Assembly (NCBI GenBank): GCA_946407095.1
Contig: CAMJMR010000011.1
Location: 1-60,986 of the forward strand
Direction: 5' to 3'
DNA from: an uncultured Selenomonadales bacterium
Lineage (GTDB): Bacteria; Bacillota; Negativicutes; Selenomonadales; Selenomonadaceae
Length of the DNA stretch: 60,986 nucleotides
The notes under the pieces were generated by a model. That model searched no databases and had not been told where the DNA came from. It was given only the letters and a program-made list of their open reading frames with translations. Positions 34,528 to 43,500 of this stretch are shown here, piece by piece; within the stretch, counting starts at the first letter, position 1, and every line of letters starts with the position of its first letter. The position numbers and the translations under genes were made by a program.

Positions 34528-36066
34528 ATGAAAGTTGTACTGTTGGTTTTGTATTTCGCGGTGCTGATAGGCATAGGGCTCTACTGCCGCAAGCACGCCA
34601 CTGACGTCGACGGCTTTGTCTTGGGCGGGCGCAATGTCGGCGCGTGGCTGACGGCTTTCGCTTACGGCACGAGTTATTTTTCGGCGGTCGTGTTCGTCGG
34701 CTACGCGGGGCAGTTCGGTTGGAAGTACGGCATTGCGGCGACGTGGGCGGGCATCGGCAATGCGCTAATCGGCTCGCTTATGGCGTGGTTTATCTTGGGC
34801 AGGCGCACGCGCGTCATGACTCGCCACCTCGACACCGCTACCATGCCGCAGTTCTTTGAAAAGCGATTCGGCTCGCCGTCTCTGAAAATCGGCGCGGCGA
34901 TTATAATTTTTATCTTCATGATACCCTACACCGCCTCGCTTTACAACGGGCTTTCAAGGCTGTTCGGCATGGCGTTCAGCATTGACTATTCGGTTTGCAT
35001 TTTGCTTATGGCGGTCTTGACGGCGGTCTACGTCATAGCGGGCGGCTACATGGCGACGGCGATTAACGACTTCATTCAAGGCGTCGTGATGTTGGCAGGT
35101 ATATCGGCGGTCATCTACGCGGTGCTTGAGTCGAAGGGCGGCTTCGTTGCGGCTCTCGACGGCTTGGCTCGAATCACCGACGACAAAGTTTCGTCGACGC
35201 CGGGGATATTCGCGTCGTTCTTCGGCACCGACCCGCTGAATTTGCTTTTCGTCGTGATTTTGACTTCGCTGGGCACGTGGGGCTTGCCGCAGATGGTTCA
35301 GAAGTTCTACGCGATAAAAAACGAACAGGCGATTCAAAAGGGCACAGTCATATCGACGCTGTTCGCGTTCGTGGTGGCGGGCGGTTGCTACTTCCTGGGC
35401 GGCTTCGGGCGGTTGTTCTCTGACCAAATCGACATTGCGGCGAATGGTTACGATTCGGTCGTCCCGACGATGTTGAGCGGATTGTCGGAGGGCATGATTG
35501 CCTTGGTCGTGATTTTGGTCTTGTCGGCGTCAATGTCAACGCTGTCGTCATTGGTTATCGTCTCGGCGTCGACTTTGACGCTCGACTTGATAAAAGACAA
35601 TTTCGTCAAGGGAATGAGTGACGCTCGGCAAGTGCTGATGATTCGGGGCTTGGTCGTCGTGTTTATCGCGATATCGGCGGTGCTTGCGCTTGTCCAGTAC
35701 AAAAGCTCGGTGAATTTTATCGCGCAGCTCATGGGCATATCTTGGGGCGCGATGGCGGGCGCGTTCCTTGCGCCGTTCATGTATTCGCTTTATTCGAAAA
35801 AAGTCACGACGGCGTCTTGCTGGGCGTGCTTTATCTTCGGCAGCGTGCTAATGACGGCGAACATGTTGGCGCGTCCGCTGTTCCCCGCTATCATGCAGTC
35901 GCCGATAAATTCGGGCGCGATAGCGATGCTTGCGGGCTTGTTGATTGTCCCGATAGTCAGCGCGATAACTTCAAAGCCCGACGAAAAGCTTGTTGACCAT
36001 GCGTTTAAGTGCTATGAAGAGAAAATCCTTGTGCCGCTCAGCACGTCACTTAATAGCGAAAAATAA
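34528..36066 (+). CDS. Sodium:solute symporter (SSS family)
   Basis: Membrane protein of 512 residues with about 13 helices. The start reads MKVVLLVLYFAVLIGIGLY, followed by DVDGFVLGGRNVGAWLTAFA, typical of the sodium/solute symporter family. The transported solute cannot be told from the sequence. The start at 34528 has TGGAGG upstream. The stop region is duplicated downstream. Confidence 0.9.
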   Translation: MKVVLLVLYFAVLIGIGLYCRKHATDVDGFVLGGRNVGAWLTAFAYGTSYFSAVVFVGYAGQFGWKYGIAATWAGIGNALIGSLMAWFILGRRTRVMTRHLDTATMPQFFEKRFGSPSLKIGAAIIIFIFMIPYTASLYNGLSRLFGMAFSIDYSVCILLMAVLTAVYVIAGGYMATAINDFIQGVVMLAGISAVIYAVLESKGGFVAALDGLARITDDKVSSTPGIFASFFGTDPLNLLFVVILTSLGTWGLPQMVQKFYAIKNEQAIQKGTVISTLFAFVVAGGCYFLGGFGRLFSDQIDIAANGYDSVVPTMLSGLSEGMIALVVILVLSASMSTLSSLVIVSASTLTLDLIKDNFVKGMSDARQVLMIRGLVVVFIAISAVLALVQYKSSVNFIAQLMGISWGAMAGAFLAPFMYSLYSKKVTTASCWACFIFGSVLMTANMLARPLFPAIMQSPINSGAIAMLAGLLIVPIVSAITSKPDEKLVDHAFKCYEEKILVPLSTSLNSEK

Positions 36067-36179
36067 TCGGGCTAGCAATGCGCAGCGTTGCGTATGGACG
36101 CGGGTGTTACTTCGAATTATCGTAACGTTGGAGCGCGACATCTGGATGCAACGTCACGTTGCCAGCGAAAAATAATCGG
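36055..36179. repeat. Palindromic elements with short duplication of the symporter end
   Basis: AGCGAAAAATAATCGG occurs at 36055-36070 and again at 36164-36179 (offset 109). In between are the second-type stem (GCTAGCAATGCGC/GCGTTGCG at 36072) and the head stem GCAACGTCACGTTGC (36147-36161). Confidence 0.85.
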
Positions 36180-36192
36180 CGTAAAAAAAATT

Positions 36193-36222
36193 AGCTCCTG
36201 TCATATCGACGGGAGCTTTTTT
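36193..36222 (+). terminator. Terminator of the symporter gene
   Basis: AGCTCCTGTC-ATATC-GACGGGAGCT followed by T6. The element inserted between the stop codon and this hairpin. Confidence 0.9.
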
Positions 36223-36239
36223 GTTGCAAAATTTTATCG

Positions 36240-37634
36240 TCAGCCGTTGTAGCCGAGTTGTTTAGCCTTTGCGAAGTCGGCTTGCGCTTTAGCCGCGTCG
36301 CCCATTGCTTGATAACATTTTCCGCGATTAAAATAACTTTCAGCCAAATTCGGCTTGAGTTGCAAAGCTTTGTTGAAATCCTTCAGTGCCTTATCGTAAT
36401 TTTTCATTGCCAAGTAGACGCAACCGCGACTGTCGTAAATTTCCGCCACATTCGGAAGGAGTTCAAGCGCCTTGTTGCTGTCCGAAAGAGCCGAATCCAA
36501 TTTCCCCCACTTCATGTAGCAATAAGCGCGATTGTTATAAACCACGGCGTCATCGGGATTGAATTGCAGAGCTTTGTTGAAGTCCTTAACGGCAAGCTCA
36601 TATTTTTTCAATTCCTGATAGGCAATGCCGCGATTGTTGTATGCCTCGGCCAAGTTCGGGTTGATTTGAATCGCCTTGTCATAATCTTGAACGGCTCGCT
36701 CGTATTGGCGCGAATTTCTGTAGGCTTCGCCGCGATTGTTGTAGGCGTTGGCGTAATTCGGCGCAAGTTGCAGAGCTTGATTGTAATTTTTAATCGCCTG
36801 TTCAAAGTTCTCAAGGTTCAGGTAAGCAGTGCCGCGATTGTTGTAAGTTTCGACCAGATTCGGGTAACGCTCAAGAACTCTATCGAAATCTTGAATGGCT
36901 TTTTCGTATTGATTAAAGCCGTCCATGTAGGTGACGCCGCGATTGTTGTACGCTTCGGGAAAGTCGGGCTTAAGTTGCAGAGCCTCGTTGAAAAGTTGAA
37001 TCGCGCCGCCATAATTTTGGGCGTAGTAAAGTTTGTTGCCCTCTTCGAGCTTTTGAATCGCCAAAAAGTCGCGGTCGGCGTCGTTGAGTTGCTTGCGGAT
37101 TTTGTCACGTTCGGCTTGAGTCGTGGCGCGCTTGTATTGTTCCTTCAAATCTTCGATTTGCTTATCGTTTTCGGCTATCGCGTCCTGCAAGCCGGTGTTC
37201 TGTTGAACGATTGTGACTTTTTCCTTGTCGTCGCGCTTGAGGAAATCGAAAATGCCGTCGGTGTCGATGTTGGCGGTCAGCGTCGCCGTCCAGATGATGA
37301 CGGGCTCGCCGTCAGCCGTCGTAACTTTCCTGTCGTACTTCACGTCGCCGACAATGTTCGTGATGTTGTTGGTGACGGCGGAAATTTCGTCGTCAGTCAG
37401 CTCGCTGTTTACGGAGCGCGAATAGGTTTTCAGATAAACGCCCGCTTGCTTTTGCGCGTTCTTTTCGGCGCGTTGACGGGCGCGTTGCTTGGCGATGTCT
37501 TGATTTTCAAAGTCGCTCATGACGTAACGCCCGACGCCGTCATAAGTTTTAATCTCGGCACCGACAATGACAGCCGTCAACAAGCCCGCAACAATCAGCA
37601 GAGCCGCCGCCGTTCGTCGAAAGATTTTCCCCAT
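36240..37634 (-). CDS. Exported TPR protein
   Basis: Protein of 464 residues. Signal peptide (MGKIFRRTAAALLIVAGLL, cleavage near VGA-EI), then a conserved N-terminal domain KTYDGVGRYVMSDFENQD, then a coiled coil around residues 160-200, then eight tandem TPR repeats each with AYNNRG-like starts. It is a protein scaffold outside the cytoplasmic membrane. A shorter paralogue is at 59705. ATG at 37634 has GAGGAGG. Confidence 0.88.
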   Translation of the reverse strand: MGKIFRRTAAALLIVAGLLTAVIVGAEIKTYDGVGRYVMSDFENQDIAKQRARQRAEKNAQKQAGVYLKTYSRSVNSELTDDEISAVTNNITNIVGDVKYDRKVTTADGEPVIIWTATLTANIDTDGIFDFLKRDDKEKVTIVQQNTGLQDAIAENDKQIEDLKEQYKRATTQAERDKIRKQLNDADRDFLAIQKLEEGNKLYYAQNYGGAIQLFNEALQLKPDFPEAYNNRGVTYMDGFNQYEKAIQDFDRVLERYPNLVETYNNRGTAYLNLENFEQAIKNYNQALQLAPNYANAYNNRGEAYRNSRQYERAVQDYDKAIQINPNLAEAYNNRGIAYQELKKYELAVKDFNKALQFNPDDAVVYNNRAYCYMKWGKLDSALSDSNKALELLPNVAEIYDSRGCVYLAMKNYDKALKDFNKALQLKPNLAESYFNRGKCYQAMGDAAKAQADFAKAKQLGYNG

Positions 37635-37692
37635 AACAATCCCTCCTCGCGAAAATTTTTCGGTACGCGAAAAGATTTTCCTGCGCGGCAAC

Positions 37693-37729
37693 AAAAAAGC
37701 GGCGGTCTCAATTGAGGCTACCGCTTTTT
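37693..37729 (-). terminator. Probable terminator of truB
   Basis: AAAAAGCGG (minus strand) pairs with CCGCTTTTTT, with a loop holding a second small stem. The MITE inserted directly at its edge, which pushed it 270 bp away from the truB stop. Confidence 0.7.
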
Positions 37730-37730
37730 A

Positions 37731-37996
37731 GGGTCTGTTGGTAAATTAACGAAGACGTTGCAAGGGACAGAGGCCGCCACGGATGGCGGCCGCCGGCAAC
37801 AAAAACATGGAAGTTTTTTTGCCGGCACAAGCGGCTTCGGGTTGCGCGGACGCTGGACAAGTGATCGGTTTCCGCCCCTGCGAGGGGTCTTTTCTTTTGC
37901 AACTTTTCTTTGGACAAGCAAAGAAAAGTTGATTCTAAATACAAAAGTTATCGAAACGCCGAATCAGAATCACCAATTCAATTTACCAACAGCCCT
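37731..37996 (+). mobile_element. MITE copy 3
   Basis: 266 bp with TA on both sides, nearly identical to copy 2 (three differences, one at the very end). Same inverted ends and hairpin. It lies between truB and its terminator. Nothing else is found in 37635-38004. Confidence 0.92.
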
Positions 37997-38004
37997 TAAT
38001 ATGT

Positions 38005-38859
38005 TCAAGCCAACTTAGACGACCGCAGCTCGCCGCCGACAATCCTCCCGACGCCCAAAAATTTTCCGCCCGCGCTGATTCGCAAAGCCGTAGCGTCCGC
38101 CGCGCGAACCGTCGTGGGCAAGCCGTTCATAAAGGCGCGGATTCGGTGTTCGGGCAAGTCAAAGGCGGGCAAGTGTTTCAAGCAAGCGTCAATCGGCAGG
38201 AGGCAACTCTCGCCGAATTTTTTTACGTCGTCGAAGGTCAGCGCGTCGTTCAAGGCGAAGTCGCCGACCCGAAGGCGCACGAGGCTTTTCAACGTCGCGG
38301 GCAAGCTCAAGCGTTCGCCCAAATCGACCGCCAAGCTCCGAACGTAAGTGCCCTTGCCGCAGTCAATTTCAATCGTCGCGGTGTCTTCGCCGAGCGCAAC
38401 GACTTCAAGCCCGTGAATCCTAACCAATCTGCGCGGCATTTCAAAATCAACGTCCTTGCGCACCAAATCGTAAGCCTTGCGCCCGTTGATTTTAATCGCG
38501 GAAAATTTCGGCGGTGTCTGCTCAATTTCCCCGACGAAATTTTTCAGCGCGGCGTCGAGGGCAACACGCGGCGGCATGGCAAAATTTTCTGCACGGGCAA
38601 TGACGGAGCCGTCGAGGTCGCCGCTGTCCGTCGCGAGCCCGAATAAAATTTCCGCCCGATAACTTTTGTCGCTGTCGGCAAGGTATTCGATAAACTTGGT
38701 CGCGCGCCCAATCGCCACGGGCAACACACCGCTTGCCGCCGGGTCAAGCGTGCCGGCATGTCCGACTTTGCGCACAGAAAAAATCCTCCGCACATGATTA
38801 ACCGCGTCGTGACTCGTCATGCCCGAAGGTTTGTTCAAGTTTATAAAGCCGTCTTTCAT
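38005..38859 (-). CDS. truB: tRNA pseudouridine(55) synthase
   Basis: Makes pseudouridine 55 in the T loop of tRNA. The protein has 284 residues. It has the family start FINLNKPSGMTSHDAVNHV and the catalytic aspartate in HAGTLDPAASGVLPVAIG. The start overlaps the nrnA stop (ATGA). Order rbfA-nrnA-truB is the standard one. Confidence 0.96.
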   Translation of the reverse strand: MKDGFINLNKPSGMTSHDAVNHVRRIFSVRKVGHAGTLDPAASGVLPVAIGRATKFIEYLADSDKSYRAEILFGLATDSGDLDGSVIARAENFAMPPRVALDAALKNFVGEIEQTPPKFSAIKINGRKAYDLVRKDVDFEMPRRLVRIHGLEVVALGEDTATIEIDCGKGTYVRSLAVDLGERLSLPATLKSLVRLRVGDFALNDALTFDDVKKFGESCLLPIDACLKHLPAFDLPEHRIRAFMNGLPTTVRAADATALRISAGGKFLGVGRIVGGELRSSKLA

Positions 38860-39794
38860 AACGCTTCGCCGATTGCCTCAATCAAAGTCTTTTCCGCCTC
38901 CGCGAGCGGCATTTTCAGCGTGCAACCCGCCGCCCGTATGTGTCCGCCGCCTCCGAGCTTCGCCGCAACCTTCGACACGTCCACGCCCTTTGAGCGCATG
39001 CTTACCCGACAAAAATTCGGTGCCCGCTCCGTTATCAGAAAAGCCACGTCAACCGTGTCAATCACGCGAATTTCGTCGATAAAGCCTTCGGTCGAGTCGA
39101 ATTTCTTTGCCGTCGCGTAGTCGAGAATCATCCCCGCAACTTTGTCGTCGTAAAACATTTTCAGCGAGTTCAAGGCGTCAATCAGCCCTTGCACTTCCGC
39201 CAAAGTTTTTTTCTCAATCTGTTCGGAAATGAAATTCGGGCTGACGCCGCAACGAATCAACTCCGAGGCAATGGCGAGCGTTTCTGCGCGGGTGTTGGAA
39301 AATTGGAAGAAGCCCGTATCGGTCGCGAGGCCGGTGTACAGACACGTCGCAATATCGGGCGTGATTGTCGCGCCGAATTCGCGGGCAAGATTGTAAACGA
39401 GTTCGCAAGTGGCGGCGGCTTCGGGCTCAACGTAAAGGTCGACGCCGTCGCCTTTGTTGGTCACGTGGTGATCGACGTTGAGGACGGGCGCGTCGGTCAG
39501 CTTGCGGACGTTGCCAATCCTGTCGGGCGAGGTGTCGAGAATCAGCAAAAGGTCGGCGTCGAAGCGTTCACCCTCCTTGGGGCGTTGAATCTCTTCAAAG
39601 TGCGGCAAAGCTTGCAGATTTTTTCGGGCGGTGTCGTCAATGAAAACCTGCGCGGACTTGCCGAGGGAACGGAGGATTTGCATCATGGCGAGCGTCGAGC
39701 CTATCGCGTCGCCGTCGGGCAAGATGTGAGCCGTCACCAAAATTTTATTCGCGGCCAGGATTTTCGCCGCCGCTTCCCTGAACGTTATCAGCAT
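38856..39794 (-). CDS. nrnA: DHH family nanoRNase / pAp phosphatase
   Basis: Degrades short RNAs of 2-5 nucleotides and 3'-phosphoadenosine phosphate. The protein has about 312 residues. DHH motifs: AHILPDGDAIGS and LNVDHHVTNKGDG; DHHA1 end motif LGGGGHIRAAGCTL. ATG 39794 is chosen because GGAAGGAG precedes it; the gene overlaps rbfA by 50 bases. Confidence 0.93.
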   Translation of the reverse strand: MLITFREAAAKILAANKILVTAHILPDGDAIGSTLAMMQILRSLGKSAQVFIDDTARKNLQALPHFEEIQRPKEGERFDADLLLILDTSPDRIGNVRKLTDAPVLNVDHHVTNKGDGVDLYVEPEAAATCELVYNLAREFGATITPDIATCLYTGLATDTGFFQFSNTRAETLAIASELIRCGVSPNFISEQIEKKTLAEVQGLIDALNSLKMFYDDKVAGMILDYATAKKFDSTEGFIDEIRVIDTVDVAFLITERAPNFCRVSMRSKGVDVSKVAAKLGGGGHIRAAGCTLKMPLAEAEKTLIEAIGEAL

Positions 39795-40149
39795 TTTTAT
39801 CGCGGTCTCCTTCCACTTGCAACAAAAGCTTTTGAATATGGTCTCCGTAGTCGAGCGAGGTATCGAGCGCAAAGGAAATTTCGGGCGTGAACCTTAGACG
39901 GACGCGCTGCCCTATTTCGCGGCGAACGAAACCCAATGCGCTGTTTAGTCCTTCGAACGAACTTTTAACTTGTTCCGCGCCGCCCATTATGCTGACGTAG
40001 ATTTTCGCCTCCCGCAAGTCGCCCGTCATTTCCACGTCGGTCACCGTCACGAAGCCGATTCGCGGGTCTTTCAAGTCCGTCAAAAGCATTTTGCTCATTT
40101 CCTGCTTGATAAGCTCCTGCAGTTTTTCTATCCTTAGTTGCTTTGCCAT
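39745..40149 (-). CDS. rbfA: Ribosome-binding factor A
   Basis: Small KH-fold protein that helps mature the 30S subunit. The protein has 134 residues, with LKDPRIGFVTVTDVEMTGDL and RFTPEISFALDTSLDYGDHI as in the family. Normally infB precedes rbfA, but here an HNH gene does. Confidence 0.95.
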   Translation of the reverse strand: MAKQLRIEKLQELIKQEMSKMLLTDLKDPRIGFVTVTDVEMTGDLREAKIYVSIMGGAEQVKSSFEGLNSALGFVRREIGQRVRLRFTPEISFALDTSLDYGDHIQKLLLQVEGDRDKNADNVQGSGGENPGRE

Positions 40150-40160
40150 GTTGAAGCCTC

Positions 40161-40901
40161 CTACAAATGTTCGTTGATTTGCAGAATTTCTTCGCGCCCG
40201 TTGGGGTAAAGATAAAGCTTGCGTTTGCGGTCGAAGGTCGGGTTTGCGGCGTGAATAATTCTGTGATGATTCGGACAGACAATCAGCAAGTTGGATTGGT
40301 CGTTGTTCAAGCTCTGCGAAAAGGGCGCAATGTGGTGGCAGTCGACGAGGTCAACGCCGTAAAATTCTCCGACGCTCTGCCCGCAGATTTGGCAACGGTA
40401 GCGGTAATTGCGTTTCAAGTCTTCGCCGATTTTCCGATTGAGTTTGCGATACCTAATCAAGCCGAACCTTTCAATCAAAGCGACTTGCGAATCGGTCAGC
40501 GTCGGCAAATCAAGAAGTTTTTCCAATGTCGACTCGTCGCACGCAATCTCTGGCTCAATATAAAACGCGTCCTTGATATCGGTCGGGTACAGCGTGAAAA
40601 ATTTTTGCCCTGCCGAAAAAATTTCGCGAAGTCTTTTGGCGAAGGGGCTGTTCTTCCCGTAAAGGATTTGCCATTGTTCGCTGTGATTCGGATTGGCAAC
40701 GACGTTGAAGCCCGAACTGCTCAGCTTAACCGAAAAATTTTCGTTGTCCAAAAAAATTGTAACCGTACGCTTTTCGCCGTGCGCAAGTCGCCCGCCGCTC
40801 AAGTAACACGAAAAAATTTCTTGCACGTGGACGGGAATTGCAAAGCCGCGTTTGAGAGCGGACGTGTCGAGTTCCTTGCTCAGCAAAAAATTTTTTCTCA
40901 T
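40161..40901 (-). CDS. HNH endonuclease-like protein
   Basis: Protein of 246 residues. The C-terminal HNH motif is clear: CQICGQSVGEFYG, VDCHHIAPFSQS and SNLLIVCPNHHRIIH, with cysteines that bind zinc. The N-terminal 150 residues have no motif I recognise. It stands where infB would be expected, in front of rbfA. Could be a restriction enzyme, or a repair or mobile nuclease. Confidence 0.85.
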   Translation of the reverse strand: MRKNFLLSKELDTSALKRGFAIPVHVQEIFSCYLSGGRLAHGEKRTVTIFLDNENFSVKLSSSGFNVVANPNHSEQWQILYGKNSPFAKRLREIFSAGQKFFTLYPTDIKDAFYIEPEIACDESTLEKLLDLPTLTDSQVALIERFGLIRYRKLNRKIGEDLKRNYRYRCQICGQSVGEFYGVDLVDCHHIAPFSQSLNNDQSNLLIVCPNHHRIIHAANPTFDRKRKLYLYPNGREEILQINEHL

Positions 40902-40945
40902 GATTTGTCCTCCGCGAGGTCGACGGCAAGGCTTGCCAAAAATTT

Positions 40946-41926
40946 TCAGTGCGCCAAAATAATTTCTTCAATGCGAGCACTTTCGGCCTCCCGCGTGCTT
41001 ATGACGCCCGTTTTCTCCATAGCGTCGATAACGACGAGCTGCCGCTTCTTGGCAAGGTGAAAGTCGACGTAGGGCGAGTAGAGGCTTGGCGCGTTCGGCA
41101 GGCCGGCAAGCATTGCGCATTCGGCGAGCGTCAAGTCGGCGGGCTCCTTCCCGAAGTAGCCCTGCGCGGCGTCGTGAATCCCGTAGTAATTCGAGCCGAA
41201 ATAAATCACGTTCAAATAAATTTCTAGGATTTTGTTTTTGTCGAAGTCCTTTTCCATGTTCATCGACAGGACGAGTTCTTCAGCCTTGCGCGTGAAAGTT
41301 TGGTCGCTGGTGAGGAAAAGATTTTTGACGGTCTGTTGCGTGATAGTCGAGGCACCCTCCTGAATTTCGCCCGCCTCCACATTGACGAGGACGGCGCGGG
41401 CTATTCCGAACAAGTCAAAGCCCCTGTGCGTGTAAAAGCGCGAATCTTCGACGGAAACGACGGCTTGGCACAAAAGTTGCGGCATGTCGTTCAGCGCGGT
41501 GTAGTGCGGAATGGTTTTAAGCTTTTCGTCGACGGCGGGCTTTATGGAAGTCATTCGGTCGAGCGTCGCCAACAATCCGATATCTTCGGCTTGCCGCGCA
41601 GGTTGCGGCGGAATGTCGGTAACGGGCGGCGAACTTTCGCTTGCCGTTTGCCCCGTATCCTTTGCCCCTGCCGCGTCGAAAGGCTGCTGGTTGCGGTCGT
41701 CGAAGAGCGTCTTTATTTCGGGCGCGTTGGCGGTCTTGACGACTTCCTCCTCCTCGAAAACTTCTTCGGCGTAAGAGTCAAGCAAGTCGGTCGGCTCGTC
41801 GGTCTTGAGGTAAAGCGTCACCGCGAACGATATGCAGAACGTCAGCACCATTGCGATAACGAACTTTATAAGCTTGAAGATGACGCGGAATGAACGTCGT
41901 TGCTTGGGCGGATTTTCGTTGCTCAA
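40946..41926 (-). CDS. Monofunctional GT51 peptidoglycan transglycosylase
   Basis: Protein of 326 residues. One membrane helix (residues about 15-40) is followed by an acidic, proline-rich linker and a GT51 domain with VSVEDSRFYTHRGFD, GASTITQQTVKNLFL, KILEIYLNVIYFG and CAMLAGLPNAP. It polymerises lipid II glycan chains. There is no transpeptidase domain, so it is an MtgA-like enzyme or a short class A PBP. The start is TTG 41926 with AAGGGAG, which lies inside the hairpin of the upstream terminator. Confidence 0.88.
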   Translation of the reverse strand: MSNENPPKQRRSFRVIFKLIKFVIAMVLTFCISFAVTLYLKTDEPTDLLDSYAEEVFEEEEVVKTANAPEIKTLFDDRNQQPFDAAGAKDTGQTASESSPPVTDIPPQPARQAEDIGLLATLDRMTSIKPAVDEKLKTIPHYTALNDMPQLLCQAVVSVEDSRFYTHRGFDLFGIARAVLVNVEAGEIQEGASTITQQTVKNLFLTSDQTFTRKAEELVLSMNMEKDFDKNKILEIYLNVIYFGSNYYGIHDAAQGYFGKEPADLTLAECAMLAGLPNAPSLYSPYVDFHLAKKRQLVVIDAMEKTGVISTREAESARIEEIILAH

Positions 41927-41962
41927 AAAAAATACTCCCTTCAAATTTCGTCGAAGGAAGTA
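41923..41962 (-). terminator. Terminator hairpin overlapping the GT51 ribosome site
   Basis: On the minus strand TACTTCCTTC pairs with GAAGGGAGTA over a loop, followed by T8. The 3' arm is the ribosome site and the T run leads directly into the TTG start of the GT51 gene. Confidence 0.8.
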
Positions 41963-42006
41963 TATCACAAAAAATTTTTCGCGTCGAAAGTTTATGCAGG
42001 ATTTTT

Positions 42007-43500
42007 TCAAAAAAATTTCACGGGCAAGCCGCAAGCCTTCAGCCACTCGCTCATGACGGGCGAATCAAATTGGTTATCGCTGAAAATCTCCGTAACGTTG
42101 TATTTCTTGGCGAAGTCGTTCAGAGCGTCGTTGTCTTCCTTCACGTCGAAGGCAATCAAAGAAAAATTTTCCGTGCAGACAAGTTTGGCGTCGGCGCGCT
42201 GAAGAATATATACGCCGCAACCGGGGAAGTCGCTCTCAAATTGATTGAGCAGCGATTTTTTTGCCACGGCGTCCGCAGCAGGAATGGAAGTCACGACCAA
42301 AATATTCCGCTTGAACGTCTTGCGAATCTGCGCGGCAACGTCGTTTAAAGTTTGTCGGAAATTGCGGCTCTGTTGGGCGGAAGCAGCCTTGCGAATATCG
42401 TCGTCATTTTGGTAGTAGTATTTTTCCATGACGGCGAATTTGTCGGCACTCTTGGCGAAGTCGGCAAAAAAATCTTTGCGCCGCGAATCTGCAGTCGTAG
42501 GAACCATGGCATGGATATTGCTTCTCACAGCGTTGGCAAATTTAACAGGTTGCGTCTTCAAATCTGCTTTCCCGAAAAAGTCCGCGCCCTTCGGCGTGTG
42601 CACGAATACTACGGACGTGCCGCGATTGTCAAACATTTCCGGCGCAAAATTTTTAACACCCCACGCGTCGCCGATAGTCAAGTCGCTCTGCCCGTTCAGA
42701 ATTTTAAATTTACAACTTTCACAGGAAGGACGCTCCGAAAGCCCCCGCAAGAAAAGTTTGCAATAAAGTTCTTGAGAATTTTGACTGGCATAATAGGCGC
42801 GGTCGAAAAAATTTATTTCGGTACGCGAGCCCCAACCGTTGCGTTTGCTACGGAAGTTGACGTGAGCGATTTCGTTCCTTTGACCGAGCTTGCCGATATA
42901 GAATTCCCAGACGGCGGGGGACGGCGTGCCGTGACAGATTATGTCGACAGTCAAAAGGTTTTCGTTGTCGCCGCCGAGGAAATGTTTCAGGCCCGCGCAT
43001 TGGCAGGGCGTGCCGCTGAATAAAACCTTCGTTGAATTGAGCGCATCCTTGACTTGCCGATAAACGTCGCCGATTTGACTTTGGACGTATTTACTGCCGC
43101 GTAGTTTTTCCAGTTCGTCAAGCGTACGTACCGCCGTGTGAAAGACGTGCCAATTTTTATCGAACGCCACCCCGAATACGACGCCTCCGTCGCGCAAAAT
43201 AATTTCGCTCAAAGCCGTGAAGACGCCGCCCGCCGAGCTATGGCGGAGGATTTTGTCATTCTGATAAGTCGCCACAAAAGTCGCAGGAAGCGCGTTGATA
43301 ATTGCCTTTTGGAAGTTGAGCGCGGGACAAGTGGCATCGCACCGCCCGCACTTGATGCAAAGGTCTGGATTGATTTTCGGATAGGCAAAGCCCTCGGCGT
43401 CGCGCGTCATCGTTATGGCGTTTTTCGGACAGATATTAGCGCACGCCGCGCAACCGCTGCAATCGGCGCGCTTAGCGGTGATCATCTCTTCAATTTTCAT
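42007..43500 (-). CDS. Coenzyme F420 hydrogenase/dehydrogenase beta-subunit-like protein
   Basis: Protein of 497 residues. Two 4Fe-4S clusters at the N-terminus (CSGCAACANICPKNAI and CIKCGRCDATCPAL) are followed by the FrhB-type domains with GTPCQCAGL and VDIICHGTPSP. A C-terminal extension of about 130 residues has a Rossmann-like look. Genes of this type are found with polysaccharide pyruvyl transferases, as here, and may supply or modify surface glycans. It overlaps the pyruvyl transferase gene by four bases. Confidence 0.88.
   Translation of the reverse strand: MKIEEMITAKRADCSGCAACANICPKNAITMTRDAEGFAYPKINPDLCIKCGRCDATCPALNFQKAIINALPATFVATYQNDKILRHSSAGGVFTALSEIILRDGGVVFGVAFDKNWHVFHTAVRTLDELEKLRGSKYVQSQIGDVYRQVKDALNSTKVLFSGTPCQCAGLKHFLGGDNENLLTVDIICHGTPSPAVWEFYIGKLGQRNEIAHVNFRSKRNGWGSRTEINFFDRAYYASQNSQELYCKLFLRGLSERPSCESCKFKILNGQSDLTIGDAWGVKNFAPEMFDNRGTSVVFVHTPKGADFFGKADLKTQPVKFANAVRSNIHAMVPTTADSRRKDFFADFAKSADKFAVMEKYYYQNDDDIRKAASAQQSRNFRQTLNDVAAQIRKTFKRNILVVTSIPAADAVAKKSLLNQFESDFPGCGVYILQRADAKLVCTENFSLIAFDVKEDNDALNDFAKKYNVTEIFSDNQFDSPVMSEWLKACGLPVKFF

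Noticed and set aside
36258-37715. Open frame of 485 codons on the plus strand
   Set aside because: Antisense mirror of the TPR gene; the repeats merely keep the opposite frame open.
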